A stretch of 64,000 nt of DNA. It comes from Trematomus loennbergii. Its lineage: Eukaryota; Chordata; Actinopteri; Perciformes; Nototheniidae. The notes below the pieces were generated by a model. It was not told the DNA's origin and made no database searches. It saw only the letters and a program-made list of their open reading frames with translations. The stretch lies in contig JAAOOA010000143.1 in assembly GCA_012861695.1 (NCBI GenBank), forward strand, positions 464,001-528,000, in the 5' to 3' direction. The translations under genes were made by a program, and so were the position numbers. How positions within the stretch are numbered: the first letter of the stretch is position 1; each line of letters starts with the position of its first letter. Of the stretch, positions 1 to 11,761 are shown one piece after another.

Positions 1-83
1 CATTAATGAAAACCAAATCCCTTTATCACTGTCAATTACATAAAAGCTTTTACATGTCACACTTTATATGATGACAACCTACC

Positions 84-244
84 AGTTTCACCCACTGTCT
101 CTGCCACCTCCCTCCATGCCTGGCTCCTCCGGTTTGTATCCCGGTAGGTAAATAGGGACTGGTCGTAAAGCACCGGGTGATTCCCTCAAAGTGAATGGGC
201 AGAAGCGTTGAAGCTTCATCGCACGCCGCTGTGTGGACGGGCCG
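84..244. mobile_element. Harbinger-like MITE, right-end fragment
   Basis: The segment shares its internal GC-rich block (CTGTCTCTGCCACCTCCC) with the MITE at 12445-13013 and its right terminus (GCTGTGTGGACGGGCCG) with the MITE at 22398-22731. It ends at CGGGCCG followed by TTA, the same junction as the complete copy. No left terminus is visible, so it is 5'-truncated. It abuts another repeat at about 247. Confidence 0.6.
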
Positions 245-246
245 TT

Positions 247-770
247 ACAGCAGAGAGAAGTAGAAACTCAGCTAAACCCTGCTGTGATTAAACGCCGTAT
301 TATGTTCCAAAACACATCAAGGATTATTTCTGAAACAGTATGGAGCTCAAATGCTTTTTCTGTCGCGGTTTTACCACAAGGTGAGTACTTTTTTACACAT
401 ACTCTCTCCATAGAGTATTAGCTCTGAGTGTTAGCGATGCTTGCTAATGTAAACACAGACCATATTACTTCCAAAACACGTTGCGCATTGTTTCTGATAC
501 AACAACGTTTCTGACAGGGGACGATAGGTTGGGACGTGGGCGGAACGTTGCCAGGAATCTAATGTAAAGCCAGCCCACATTTTAATAATGTCGTCATGAC
601 CGCAGCAAATCTGGATCAGCTCCGTTGTACCCCTGTTTTTAGAGATGAGAGTAAGGGGGAAAAGAGAGAGGGTTGTATTTTCTGACACTTTGTGAGTCTC
701 CTTACACACCGGGGACACATATAAAAGACATACAAAAGTGCATTTTGCATAATAGGTGACCTTTAAGTAC
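247..770. repeat. Dispersed repeat family T, copy A
   Basis: Most of this stretch is repeated at 20940-21335 (same order, same orientation), with a related end on the other strand at 3028-3150. Shared landmarks are ATGCTTGCTAATGTAAACAC, GGTCATGACGACATTAT (inverted) and the terminal TGCATAATAGGTGACCTTTA. It looks like a non-autonomous DNA element; no coding sequence was recognised. Confidence 0.6.
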
Positions 771-1529
771 ATTTTGAACCACATACTTCTTTACTTTTAC
801 TTGAGTAAAGATGTTTAGTAAGTATACATTTTACCAGATAATTTTTTAAACACAAGTATTTAGTGGACTGTCATCCAACTACAACGTTTCCTGAAAAAAC
901 ACGACATTCATTTTCATCGAAAAGAAAACAAAGTTAGACTGTTTAATCATTATAAAGCCTTGAAGTCACAGGCCTCCATTAGCTTCCACGGACACAGCTT
1001 GAGTCACCAGCGCCCTGGTGTGCCTGCTCTCTCAGTGTCTCTGACATGTCTCAGTTAATTTCAACCTTCTTCTCATCCCTGTGTTCCCAGTCCTCACAAT
1101 ATTCCCCTTGCACATACATCCCTTCATCCCTCCATCCCTTCTTCTGCTCTCCCTTCAGCAGTCTACAGCATCCCGGCTTCTGTTTACCTTCCTCCTTCAG
1201 CAGCTAAGTCAGTAGCACAAGTGCCTTGTCCAGTAACCTTAGGGGCCATGCTACACGCTAACCAAATAGCGACTCTCATCCAGCACTTTCATTTCCAACT
1301 GGTTTATCCTCTATGCTAAGGACTTTACGACAAACGTTCCTCAGCCAACGCCCCCGTATCAAAGGGTGTGGGCAGACGTGGAAGGCCACATTCTCTATCA
1401 GTAAGGCAGAATGCCCCTACAACCCAACAACACCTGAGTGACTAGCACGGCACCTCAGCACACCCGTTAAGGTAAATGTTCTAGCTACTGCCTTAAAAAA
1501 CATCCAGATACGCTGGTTTGTTTATTTTC

Positions 1530-2050
1530 TCACGATTGGCTTCACTCACGGTTTCCATCCAGGTCTAGAAGTACTCTCTAACACATCTCACAGCTCATTC
1601 GAAAATCCTCCCTTTACCGCGTTTTGTACCACCTGAAAATACTGGAAAAAAAAAAAAATAAATCTCAACCATCCCAAGCAATAACAGCGTCATTCCAAGC
1701 CGATGCAACATGTAAACATCGACCATGCCATCACCCTCATCCACTCAGCAGGCCGCAGAGCATGGCTCTCTAAAGCAGACATCAACAGCGCATTCAAAAT
1801 CTTGCCTATTCATCCAGACTTCTGGCTATTCTTCAGATCGTGCTTGACGGGACCCATTACTTCTCGGTACACCTCACATTTGGCTGCAGAAGCACTCCCA
1901 GGATTTTCGATTCACTCCAGCTCTGTGCTGGATTTTGACCAACTATTACAGACCCCCTATGAACTCCATCATCTCGACAATTTTCTCGTCGTCACTTCAC
2001 CATCCACACCCTCACATCACGGGCTAAACTCACTTATAATAAAATACTTC
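1530..2050 (+). pseudogene. DIRS-like reverse transcriptase fragment
   Basis: Reading rightwards there is a GFTHGFHPGLEVLS block. The 134-codon open frame beginning at 1703 then contains SKADINSAFKILPIHP and HHLDNFLVV, matching the catalytic-palm motifs of DIRS1/Ngaro reverse transcriptases, where the second motif normally reads YLDDFL. Here the catalytic pair is DN rather than DD. The frame runs into the non-homologous insertion that begins near 2052. Family assignment rests on motif memory, not on a search. Confidence 0.65.
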
Positions 2051-2051
2051 G

Positions 2052-4363
2052 GGCCCGGCCAGGCTTGGAATTTTGTCATTTTAGGAGCAAGGCCATTTGG
2101 CCTTTAGTGTCACACATTTTTTTAGGGCACAAAGGCCACATGCCAGGGCACAAAGGCCATTGAGGGAACATTTGGATTTGGAGCTTTCAAAAAATAACTA
2201 CACTTTCTGATAAGAAAAACACATGAATGACATGGAAAACAAATCGCTTTTTTAATATCAATAATGTCAAACATTATATCATCATACAGGCCTATGCCTC
2301 CTTAGTATTACCGTATATAAAATGAAATACTCTACTTTGAATAATTAGTGTTAGGTATGTTTTCTATCTACTACTTCTCCCATTCACAAATCCGAAATAA
2401 AATCTAAAAATCTAAAATTCTATTAATATGTAACAAATATAATCCATTTCAGAGCAGAAGAAACAGCCTTCAAGGGTCAAACTCTGCACATACATCATTC
2501 AGTAGTGCACAGAGAAGCTCAAACATTCACCTGTATGAACAAGCAATACTTTGAAATGCAAAAGTCTTGTGTGCGTGTGTGTGTGCACAAGAGTCTCTTT
2601 CATAAAATGTTTCAACTCAAGCGTCAAATTCGCGTGACGCGTTCTCGCGGTAGCCAATCAGCGGTGAGGATCTCAGCCTGCCGTCACAGACGTTGAATCA
2701 GAAAACCAAAACATCAGCCATTAGCTGTTAGCACATATAGCTCACAGCTCCTCATATCTGTTCAGAAACTGGAGAAAAGTTATACACGAACCGAACACAG
2801 ACTGTCTGTGTCATGGCGAATACAGTCACTGTTGTATCTGTGTCTGTATCATGTTGTTGTGAGTGTGGACGGAGCAGCTACAACGTTAGCTTAGCCTGAT
2901 CGATCCGATCTCCATTCAGACAAACAAACGTTTTAAAAGGTTCTTAGCCTGCCGTCTTGTCTGCACACTTGTCAAAGCATTAATTCATGGTTTTTACTAA
3001 CCGTTATCAGTATGTTGTTACTTAGGCATCATGCACCTATCATGCAAAATGCACTTTTGTACGTCTTTTATACATGAATATGTGTCTCCGGTGTTCCAGG
3101 AAACTCACCAAGTGTCAGAAAACACAACCCTCTCTATTTTCCTCCATACCCAAATCTCTAAAAACGGGGCTGCAACGGATCTGATCAAATCGGATCCAGA
3201 TTTGAACACGTTACTGACGTCAGGACGGTGGCGCTACGGCTATTGGGCCAACTCTCCACCTATCAGGAATGTGGGGTTGGGCCACGGCCGGCCATTTCCG
3301 CTCGAAAGCGCTGGAGACGCTGTAGTACATATGCCAGGCCTGTAAGTGGCGCTGTAGTCTGCCACAAAAGCAGCGAAGAAGACTTCCCGCGCATGGTTGC
3401 CATGGTTGCCCTTCTGTTTATTCTCCACTGGGGCTCTTTTTCTCCCTCCCCGAGGCAAGCATTTGCTCCTGCTGCTTTAATTCAATGCAATCCCTCCCCG
3501 TCGAGGCAAGCACTGTAATTCTCTCCGGTTAGTCCACCAGCAGATGACAAACACCCACCTCTCCGCCTCTTCCAAGGAAAGGGGACTGTGCAGCAGAGTT
3601 TCACCTAGGTTTTTTTCGCCGGTCAAGATGTCCATTAAAGTTTAAATCTTACGAACAAAATTAGAAAAGTGCCGGTCAAAGGTCTTCTTTGTTATTTATT
3701 GAGCTTTAAAACAAATGAATAACGACTCTATATCATAATATAATAAAACACGGAGGACGGAGATCTCCCCCTCTTCTGACAGCCCAGCAGCTGTTCAGAG
3801 CATGCCCCTCTCCTGCAGGGGGGCGTGGTCAGCTGCAGCTCACAGAATCAGCCCCCTGCAAAAACAGTGCTGGAAAGAGCAAATGGAGCAAAATGAGGCA
3901 TGGCTAAAATGCAGGATCTGTTTTGTATTTTGAAAAAAAAACTATATTTATATACTTTATATAGGTATGGCCCTACAATATATTGTTCAAATATAGCATG
4001 ATAGGTGTCCTTTAAATCACGGTAAAATATGTTCATTTTGTTGTAGTTGGTTTCTACCACAGTATTTACATGGATATAAGCCCCGCCCCCTCTCCAGCGC
4101 GTCCTGTTTGAATGACAGGAGTAAACACAGCTGACAGCCGCAGTGAAACTCGAGCGATTAGACCAATGCTAATATACGCATTGCATCCGGTGTGAACGCA
4201 GCATAATGCAGTTCAGAGACCAGACCACTGTTCTGACGCCTTTAAAGCAACTTTGAGATGTTAACAGTGTGAGGGGCACAAATGCCATGGTGGCCATAGG
4301 ACGTACAATTATTTTCGGGGCATCACGGCCAGACCGCCGTGAAATTCCTTACCTGGCCGCGGC
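2052..4363. mobile_element. TIR element splitting the DIRS-like RT
   Basis: The ends near 2055 and 4360 resemble each other as inverted repeats (CGGCCAGG, three bases, GGAATTT on each inward strand), and the interval exactly separates two adjacent DIRS blocks. No convincing target duplication was found. Inside lies a second repeat, family T copy B (about 3028-4016), whose ends read CACCTATCATGC and GCATGATAGGTG. The rest is AT-rich with no recognised coding sequence. Confidence 0.45.
3028..4016. repeat. Dispersed repeat family T, copy B
   Basis: Inverted ends CACCTATCATGC (left) and GCATGATAGGTG (right) bound this unit. The left 150 bases match the ends of copies A (to 770) and C (to 21335) in the opposite orientation. 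Short open frames inside it overlap each other on both strands and resemble nothing known. Confidence 0.55.
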
Positions 4364-4736
4364 AAAACCTGCCTAGAACCTTCATCAAGTTCTTAGGCAT
4401 CACCCTGGAATCATTGTCCTTCCTGGCTTCCACCCTTAGAGAAAATACAATGCATCAAACGCCAGCTGTTAGCCCTCCTCGGCCACCCAAATTATTCAAT
4501 TTGCATAATCCCTCAAGCTAAATATTTTCTATTCTATTCTACCTGTTGAACAAAGCGGCATCGGCCCCCTCTATAAACAACTGATTTGTTCTAGATGAGG
4601 CATGCAAAATGGAAATTAGTCTCTGGCAAGATTTCTCGGCTTCTTGGAATGGCATCTCCTTCTTTCCCGAAGAGTTCATCACGAAACCCGAGGATATCCA
4701 ACTATCCAACCCTCCATACGTTTCGGCAGCTACTAC

Positions 4737-5604
4737 TGAAGTAAAAAGATATGATTCTACACTGTATTGAAGTGAACATGTATTATTTTGAATTGTATTT
4801 TAGTGAACATGTATTGTTTGAACTGTTTTAAGTAATCACATATATAGAAATGATATTCTCACTTACAACTCACTGACCCAGAGATCCTGTTTCACACACA
4901 CCTCCTTTTCACCAGCGCACACACATGTTCTTTTTCAAGGTCCTTATGGACATCATTATATTTGTGCACAAAGGTTTAATTGTATGAGAAAGAATAATTT
5001 ATGTGAAAAACTCCCATGGGAAAGTAAGGGAGTGAATATCGGGGCAGAGATAAGATTGACTTTGACCTTGTGAAACTTTAGAATCTCACGTTCTGGTCAG
5101 AACTCTGATTCGCTGTATTGAACCCGACCAGGAGTGAATCCAACCAGTAAAAACACCTGGGGATGTGAGCAGCTCATACAGCTCCTCCTCACGGACTCTC
5201 TCATTCGCTTTGGAGTAAAAGGGGAAGGGAAAAGTGAACACATCTCCGCCCCAAAATATGATTATGAATACTGTTGTTTTTGTATGAAAAATGCTTCTGG
5301 TTTGCTGAAAGCTGGTGCTAGAGACGGTAAATCGCATCACAAACCTGGAGTCCATACTTCTCGTTTTCTGAAAGCTGGTCTGTCTACCTGTAAAACCGCA
5401 TCACAAGCTTGAAGTCCGGAGTACTCTGTACAACTTGTATATGTGTTTGGTTTCCTACCAGAGTAAACTCAGATAATTGTTATAACTTTTGATTCCGGTG
5501 TTTTCTATTCCTTTCTTTATTTAATAGAGATCAGCCTCATTCAACGGACGGCGCGCAGCAGAGGGGGGGCTCTCAGCCACCCTAATAGGTGTTCTGCTCC
5601 AACA
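4737..5604. mobile_element. Solo LTR inside DIRS-like RNase H
   Basis: An 868-bp block starts TGAAGTAAAA and ends TCCAACA, is flanked by the 4-bp direct repeat CTAC (4733-4736 and 5605-5608), and separates two halves of the RNase H coding region. TG...CA ends and a short target duplication are what an LTR leaves after recombination. A 4-bp duplication is usual for some endogenous retroviruses and also occurs in other LTR groups. No internal retroviral genes are present, so the family is not determined. Confidence 0.6.
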
Positions 5605-5608
5605 CTAC

Positions 5609-6290
5609 GCAGGGAGATGGTTTGCTTCCGCCTGACCACCAGAGTTCATAGCTCAATTCCCAGGCGCTTTCTTCTTCGCCTACGCTTCACAAGTTATACC
5701 CGATCGTCATATCCGCCATTCTTTGGGGGCACGAATGGACTAGGGAATGTTTAATCATCGACACTGATAACAAAGCAGTCCTAGAGATACTTAACAAAGG
5801 CCGGTCTCGCTTTCCAGCCATCATACAGTTCATGCGCAGACTCACCTTAATTTCAGCTCAACACCAGTTCATCCTCAGAGCAGCACACATTCCAGGTCAT
5901 CAGAATAGCATTGCTGATTCATCCTCTCATTTCCAATTCAAGTCCACACACATGACTGACTCATATCCACACTGAAGAAGTAAAACAGACCAGCTGGGAA
6001 TTTCATTACATATCTACATCTTCCGCCTCAACTCCTATCTCAGTCCATGAGCTGCTGATAAAATACCGCAGCACACTGCCCACGCAACATCTACTCTTTC
6101 TCACCGAAACAGGAAAAACGTCCACACGTTTCTGGTTCCAGAAGCATCTACAAAACAGGCTAGGATTTACCATCCATGTCCTCGGCCGCTGGTCATATCA
6201 ACTATACCACTCTTACATCCACAACAACCTAAACAATCTCAGACAAACACACACAGCTCTATTTAATCTGACTCTTTTGGGAGACCATAG
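5609..6290 (+). pseudogene. DIRS-like RNase H and tyrosine recombinase remnant
   Basis: After the solo LTR the sequence resumes with RNase H-like text (an HEWTRECLIIDTDNKAV-like run near 5725-5790, then RAAHIPGHQNSIADS near 5878-5925). Downstream a recombinase end reads LGRWSYQLYHSYIHN near 6183-6230, the region holding the nucleophilic Tyr in this family. The upstream HxFR box that carries the catalytic Arg is absent: the sequence passes from QNRLGFT almost directly to LGRWS, implying an internal deletion of roughly 30 codons. Confidence 0.6.
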
Positions 6291-6559
6291 TCAGCCCGAG
6301 CCGGACCACGCAGGAGACAAAACCCCAACTCTGACTCTCCCTCTGCCCGGACCACAGAACATCCTCCCAGACCAGACCAACAGACGTCATTCGTCATTAT
6401 CATCTCATTACCCCTCCATATCAATTAATTTTTACTTTTTTCATTAAACCTGCAAACAACATACCATTGTGGCATGGTCCTTGCTAGTGAAATTAAGTAC
6501 ATTTGTTAATTTAGCTTCAGGAGCATGCCTGAACCCCATCTCTAATCAATTCTAATCTA

Positions 6560-6985
6560 CCAATCCCTTCATCCCTACATCCCGCCTTTCTCCATCCCTT
6601 CATGCCGACATCCCTTATCCCTTCATAGCTTATCCCTCCATCCCTTCATCCCTCCTTTCCCTCATCCCTTCATGCCGACATCGCTTATCCCTACATCTCG
6701 ACATCGCTTATGCCTCCATCCCTTCAACCCGACAGTCCTACACCCATTACATTATATATTTAGCTGGCGCTTTTGTTAAAAGATATTTACAATAAGTGCA
6801 AAAACCATAAAGATTCAAACTCCGAACAACAAGCAAAGTGCAGATATATTCACTTCACGCTAGATCATACCATATTAAGTGCTGGGAATTAGGTACAATC
6901 CCTTCATCGCAACATCCCTTCATTCCTTCTTCCCGACATCCCTAATTCCCTTCATCCCTCCCTTCCCTTATCCCTATACCCCCTA
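6560..6985 (+). repeat. CATCCCTTCAT-type degenerate simple repeat
   Basis: Imperfect repeats of CATCCCTTCATCCC with CGACATCCCT variants occur in two clusters (6560-6740 and 6895-6985), with a smaller echo at 1103-1140. Nothing else is recognisable between them. Confidence 0.7.
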
Positions 6986-7170
6986 ATCCGCTCTACCTGT
7001 CTCCGTTCGTATTTTTTTCAGGAAGGTTCACTTGATGAAAAAACAACTGTTACAAATGATTATATAAACTTCTGTGTAGAACTAGTTGTTCTCACTAAAG
7101 AAATACAACTCTATCCAAATAATAAATCATATGTGCATTGTAAGAAACGTACCGTGAAATTCACAGTATT

Positions 7171-7244
7171 TAACTGGCAGCAATTGACAAGTTACTTACT
7201 GTAAAATGAATTACAGTAAGTAACTTGTCAATTGCTGCCAGTTA
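7171..7244. repeat. Perfect 34-bp inverted repeat (hairpin)
   Basis: Arms 7171-7204 and 7211-7244 are exact reverse complements over 34 bases (starting TAACTGGCAGCAATTGAC), separated by the 6-base loop AATGAA. It sits directly inside the left terminus of the possible composite element. Confidence 0.95.
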
Positions 7245-7690
7245 TATACTGTAAAGGTAATCACAGTATTTACAAGTTTTTATTTACAGTAACAGTGTAA
7301 AATGAAACACAGTAACTTCCAAGTACTGTATTTGTGTTTACAGTAATAGTGTTTTAACTGTAAAATGAAACACAGTCAATAGCATTTACTTTATTTGGTA
7401 TTACAGTAGTAGTATTATGGCTGTAAAATGAAACACAGTAACTTCCAAGCACTGTATTTGTGTTTACGGTAATAGTGTTTTAACTGTAAAATAAAACACA
7501 GTAATTTCCAAGCATTGTATTTTTGTTTAAGGTAATAGTATTTTAACTATAAAATAAAACACTGCCATTTAAAAAGTACTGTATTTTTGTTTACGGTAAT
7601 AGTATTTCAACTGTAAAATAGAAACTTTAATGCTATCATTTTAAGTTACAGTATCAGTATTGTAACTGTAAAACAATTTATTATAGTATA
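7245..7690. repeat. About 60-bp tandem repeats with TTTACAGT/ACTGTAAA ends
   Basis: Roughly seven imperfect units each contain ACTGTAAAATGAAACAC, a CCAAG(T/C)ACTGTAT segment and a TTTACGGTAATAGT segment. Copies diverge towards the right. The units are built from the same words as the terminal repeats and are probably subterminal repeats of that element. Confidence 0.75.
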
Positions 7691-7929
7691 CTTGCAGGGA
7701 GACAGCAAACAATACATTTTAACAATGTATTCTTAATTGTTGAACGGTATCAAGAACATGTATTTTCTTGTGCTAAATGATAAATATTTTCATCCATAAA
7801 CAAACAATATTAATATCCAAAAACATGGAGATTGCATTTTTAAAACAGTGGCGATAACAAATCAACACAAAAAATATGAAGCCATTTCTTCTGCCAAGCC
7901 ATTTTAGAGACGTGCTGTAGTTGAAAAGG

Positions 7930-8483
7930 TGTCACGACCTCGACACAAACTGGAGAACCCAAATGCACGACCCAGAGACACAGTCTTGAATGTAACAATA
8001 ACAAAAAAAACGCTCACAAGGAGGAAAAAACTAAGCATAACAAAAAGAGAACTTAAGATAAACTTAAACTAACAAAACAACAAAACCTGACGTGAGTGAA
8101 AACGATCCTCTCTTTGCTGAGGCCTGGCACGACCACACATGGGAACAAACACGAACTGACACAGGACAGAGGGGAGACAGGACTATTTAAACATGAGGTG
8201 AGTGGGAACAGGTGGAAACAATCCGGGGTGGGGCAGACACCGACGATGGCGGGAAAACACACAAAGGGAGGAAGTAACAGGGCCTGAAATGAGAGACAAG
8301 AGGGAAGTACAAAATGAAACAGGAAATGGAAAACGAGACACGACATGAAACACGGGGACTTAACTAGAGATGAATGACATAAATAGACAGACCTGACATG
8401 ACGTGAATAAACATGAACTGACTAAACATGAAATGACAGACATAATACATAAACATAACTAACACATTTGACGAGACACAACA
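7930..8483 (-). mobile_element. Solo LTR with 5-bp target duplication
   Basis: A 554-bp block starts TGTCACGACC and ends GACACAACA, flanked by the exact 5-bp direct repeat AAAGG (7925-7929 and 8484-8488). The AACCCAAATGCACGACCCAGAG-type text near its left end resembles the outer LTR text at 50603-50640, so it is probably a Ty3/gypsy-type LTR lying on the minus strand. No internal region or second LTR was found. Confidence 0.7.
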
Positions 8484-8869
8484 AAAGGCACTGTTTGGCA
8501 AATACATTATCACTATTCTTAGATAATACACAATACTTTAAAACACTTTGAATACAAACAACCAAATGCATGCAGGAATGGACCCTGTACTGAACTTACA
8601 AACCTTACACGTGTAAGACATTTTGATTACATAAATTAACTGACAAAATTGTTTGTATTATTAGGCTTGTTTGAGACGAGCTGCGGCGGATTGCAAACAA
8701 CTTTAAGGTGCATACCGCCACCTACTGTACAAGAGTGTATCACCATATCATCCTATCACCACTTGTGGAATTATACCATGTATACCCTTTCTGATCTTCC
8801 TCCCACTTTTCTGTCATATTTCCATACCCTTCTTCTTAATTATTGCTTTTCCTTCTCCTTTCCCAAGTG

Positions 8870-9600
8870 AAATGGTATTGCTATTTCTTTCTGTAACGCA
8901 TCTTTTGCTAACTTATCAGCATGCTCATTCCCTTGAACCCCCTCATGTGCAGGCACCCAGCATAACTGCACATCTATTCCCCTTCTCTGAAGTCTCAGTA
9001 AGCAGTGGTTAAGTTCAATAATTAAATCTTCTTAACAGTTATTGTCGACTGTATGCTTTCCAAAGTAGAGTCTGTGCATATCACCACCCTATCAGGTCTC
9101 TTCAACCTATTGTAGCCCAATAATTGCTGCGAGTATTTCTGCTGTATAAACTGATAAGTTATGTGACACTCGTTTTGAGATTGATATTTTGAATTCTGGT
9201 ATATACACGCCTATCCCCACGCATTCTTGCTTCTTAGATCCATCTGTATACATTTTGAGGTAATTGTAATACTTTTCATTCAGGTACATACTCGTTTTAA
9301 TTCCCACTTCATTTATTTGCCACTCTTTTTTCCTTTCTATGATACTCACAATCTATATTAGCTTCTGGGGAAAGCCATGGGGGAACACTGCTAAATGGGC
9401 TTGCTTTGGCAAACTTTATGGTCTCCACTCCATATGTCCTCGTTCTCTCCTTACTTGTCCAGCCAAACCCACGCCGCTGGAACTTTGTATATTCCCAGCA
9501 ATCCTGTAGTATTCTGTTTGTGATATTTTCCTCTCCACTTCCTTGTACCTGACCCAGTAGGCCTATGACAGAGCAAGTTTCTCTCTTCATGCACAAATGT
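8870..9600 (-). pseudogene. LINE 3' end with RNase H domain (I/Nimb-like)
   Basis: On the minus strand the order is a PPW-containing linker (SVPPWLSPEANIDCE), an RNase H start (KMYTDGSKKQECVGIGVYI), a middle block ending YTAEILAAIIGLQ, and the closing block CWVPAHEGVQGNEHADKLA. The Asp of YTDGS, the Glu of TAE and the GNEHAD Asp are typical type-I RNase H residues, as found at the C-terminus of I-clade LINE polyproteins. It is interrupted by a frameshift near 9330 and a stop near 9035. Only the 3' portion is present. Confidence 0.65.
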
Positions 9601-9641
9601 GTTTAATCGTTAATGTCAGATATGTACTAAGTAAATACATT

Positions 9642-9740
9642 TGTTCCTGCTCAAGATTAGATTCAACTTTATTGTTATTGCACAGATTACAGGGACTGAG
9701 ACAACGAAATGCAGTTTAGCTTCTAACCAGGAGTGCACAA
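9642..9740 (-). repeat. Retroelement tail-like dispersed repeat
   Basis: The CAACTTTATTGTTATTGCAC ... GACAACGAAATGCAGTT text is a sequence I recognise as widely repeated in teleost genomes, read here from its 3' end. The parent element cannot be named from this fragment. Confidence 0.45.
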
Positions 9741-10569
9741 AGCAGTAAAGTGAAAAGTAATGTACACAATCTACAGAATAAAATATAGAATGAATTGAAT
9801 GATGAAAAAACAGTGAGGGGTATGAATACACTATATACACGGTAGCCTAGCAGTATGAACAGTGTGTTGTATGAATATGCTAAGATATATAAAGTATGAC
9901 AACGGTAAGCAGCATAGTATAAAATATATAGATATTAATTTCATGATGATAAACATTGTGGAACAATGTGAAAAATGTGAATGGAAGTGGCGACGTAAAA
10001 CTGACACAAAACAACAACACACTTTTGCCGAGCCAATGGAGAGTTTCATCTCCAGCACGGGGTAAAAACCACCAATGAGCGCTCAGCTCGAGATACCAGC
10101 AAGTCGTTTCCCATCAAGCATTTCGCTTCCGCAGCCCGTGGAGAGAAACTGCGCCGCCTCGCCGCGCCTCGCTCTCAAGTCTGCGGGCGTCTTTGTCCCG
10201 CGAGATTTCAACGTCTCATGTAGGCGAGCCTCCAGAGCAAGTCGGACAAAATGACTAACCATCATGCAACGCACTAGCAAGACGTTGATCGCAATTGCGT
10301 AGGTCTGCGCAGGTCTCGCTTGTCTCAAACAAGCCTAATTACTTTCTTTGTTTACCGTGGCTGTTGGGGGAGGTTACTTCCTGGTTCAGCAAAGGGCGTG
10401 GCCGAGCGCTGAGGACTCATAAATACTGCAAGGAGCCAATTGGGACAGATGGGGACAAACCACCTGCTTCCATGTTAAAGGGGGGATTTGGGTTTTTGTC
10501 AGTGTCCTTTGTGTATTCTGTTACTATTAATTATCCCTTGGTTTCAACTTGTTTGGCCAAGCCACTATA

Positions 10570-10757
10570 CAGGTGCATCTCAATAAATTAGAATATCGTG
10601 GAAAAGTTAATTTATTTCATTAATTCAATTAAAAAGTGAAACTCATATATTATATGGATTCACTACACACAAATGAAATATTTCAAGGCTTTATTTTTTG
10701 TAAATCTTGATGATTACGGCCTGCAGCTAATGAAAACCCCAAAATCATTATCTCAGA
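10570..10757 (+). mobile_element. Tc1-like element, left end only
   Basis: The sequence begins at a TA dinucleotide followed by CAGGTGCATCTCAATAAATT, a terminal sequence I recognise from an abundant teleost Tc1/mariner-type element, and continues with typical downstream text (AAAGTGAAACTCATATATTA). The right end is missing, so it is truncated before 10770. Confidence 0.65.
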
Positions 10758-10970
10758 AACCGGAAGCACCACAGTTGTAGTTCTTCCGGTTTGCAAAGAC
10801 ATAGGGTCTTAAAAATATCTACTAAGTATATAAAATATCTAGTATGGACAATCTAGTAATTACAATGCATCAAGATTATGTATATTAAGAAAAATATGTT
10901 GGTTTATTTAAGATATGAGATATTTCTAGATATTCTAGAAATGGCGTTTTTCGGTTGGTTCTTTCTTTTT

Positions 10971-11461
10971 TGGTTACTGTGATCTTCTGCAGTACATTAT
11001 TGGTTACTGTGATCTTCTACAGTACATCGTTGGTTACTGTGATCTTCTACAGTACATCGTTGGTTACTGTGATCTTCTACAGTACATCGTTGGTTACTGT
11101 GATCTTCTACAGTACATCGATGGTTACTGTGATCTTCTACAGTACATTGATGGTTACTGTGATCTTCTACAGTACATCGATGGTTACTGTGATCTTCTAC
11201 AGTACATTGATGGTTACTGTGATCTTCTACAGTACATTGATGGTTACTGTGATCTTCTACAGTACATTGTTGGTTACTGTGATCTTCTACAGTACATTGA
11301 TGGTTACTGTGATCTTCTACAGTACATTGTTGGTTACTGTGATCTTCTACAGTACATTGATGATTACTGTGATCTTCTACAGTACATTGTTGGTTACTGT
11401 GATCTTCTACAGTACATTGATGGTTACTGTGATCTTCTACAGTACATTGATGGTTACTGTA
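10971..11461 (+). repeat. 30-bp satellite, about 16 copies
   Basis: Sixteen near-identical 30-bp units (TTGGTTACTGTGATCTTCTA followed by CAGTACATCG/TTG) run without spacers. Variation is confined mostly to the last few bases. Because 30 is divisible by three, the array stays open as a 193-codon frame, which is a by-product. The same satellite resumes at 18242. Confidence 0.95.
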
Positions 11462-11761
11462 GGAGCCAAAATGCTTGTTTTTGCCTTACTTATTATTTGT
11501 ATTATTATCTTGTATTTCTGTTTGCATCGCGTTTAATTCTTATTGTTTATCACTTCCGGCAATGGTCACGTGGGTGTGGTTTATTGGTATTTAGTCACCT
11601 GTTGGATGCCGGTTTGGAGAATATGATGTAGGAAGAGGGTGAATGGCGCTCTGATACTTTCTGTTGACCGTCAGGTCGGGAGTTGTACATTGTTTGTTTG
11701 CCTTTTATTAAACGCTATGGACTATGAATGACTTCGGACTCTTATATGGCACGCGTCACAG
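11459..11761 (+). mobile_element. Putative LTR of a BEL/Pao-like fragment
   Basis: Between the satellite and the 5' side of the BED-hAT lies a block starting TGTAGGAGCC, containing TTTTATTAAACGC and ending CACGCGTCACA, i.e. TG...CA ends. It is followed, once the hAT is removed, by a leader and a gag-like frame at 17741. No second LTR was found, so this is an inference from order and ends only. Confidence 0.3.

Larger units (their letters stand above)
1240..6460 (+). mobile_element. DIRS/Ngaro-like retroelement, broken by insertions
   Basis: Three collinear blocks on the plus strand have the domain order of a tyrosine-recombinase retroelement: reverse transcriptase (1530-2050), RNase H (about 4340-4736 plus 5609-5945) and recombinase C-terminus (about 6040-6290). 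The blocks are separated by a TIR element (about 2052-4363) and a solo LTR (4737-5604). Removing these makes the RT-RNase H reading continuous in kind. Outer ends are uncertain; no terminal repeats were found. The element is certainly inactive. Confidence 0.7.
8664..10336. mobile_element. TIR-bounded block around a LINE fragment
   Basis: Left end GGCTTGTTTGAGAC and inverted right end GGCTTGTTTGAGAC are identical over 14 bases and are both flanked by TA-rich sequence. CTGCG words follow on each side. The right 260 bases are GC-rich and the interior holds LINE-derived sequence. It could be a DNA element that received a LINE, or a chance composite; the target duplication is unclear. Confidence 0.4.

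Noticed and set aside
10955..11536. 193-codon open frame with SLVTVIFYST repeats
   Set aside because: It is a direct translation of the 30-bp satellite, whose length is divisible by three; no start context, domain or conservation beyond the repeat.
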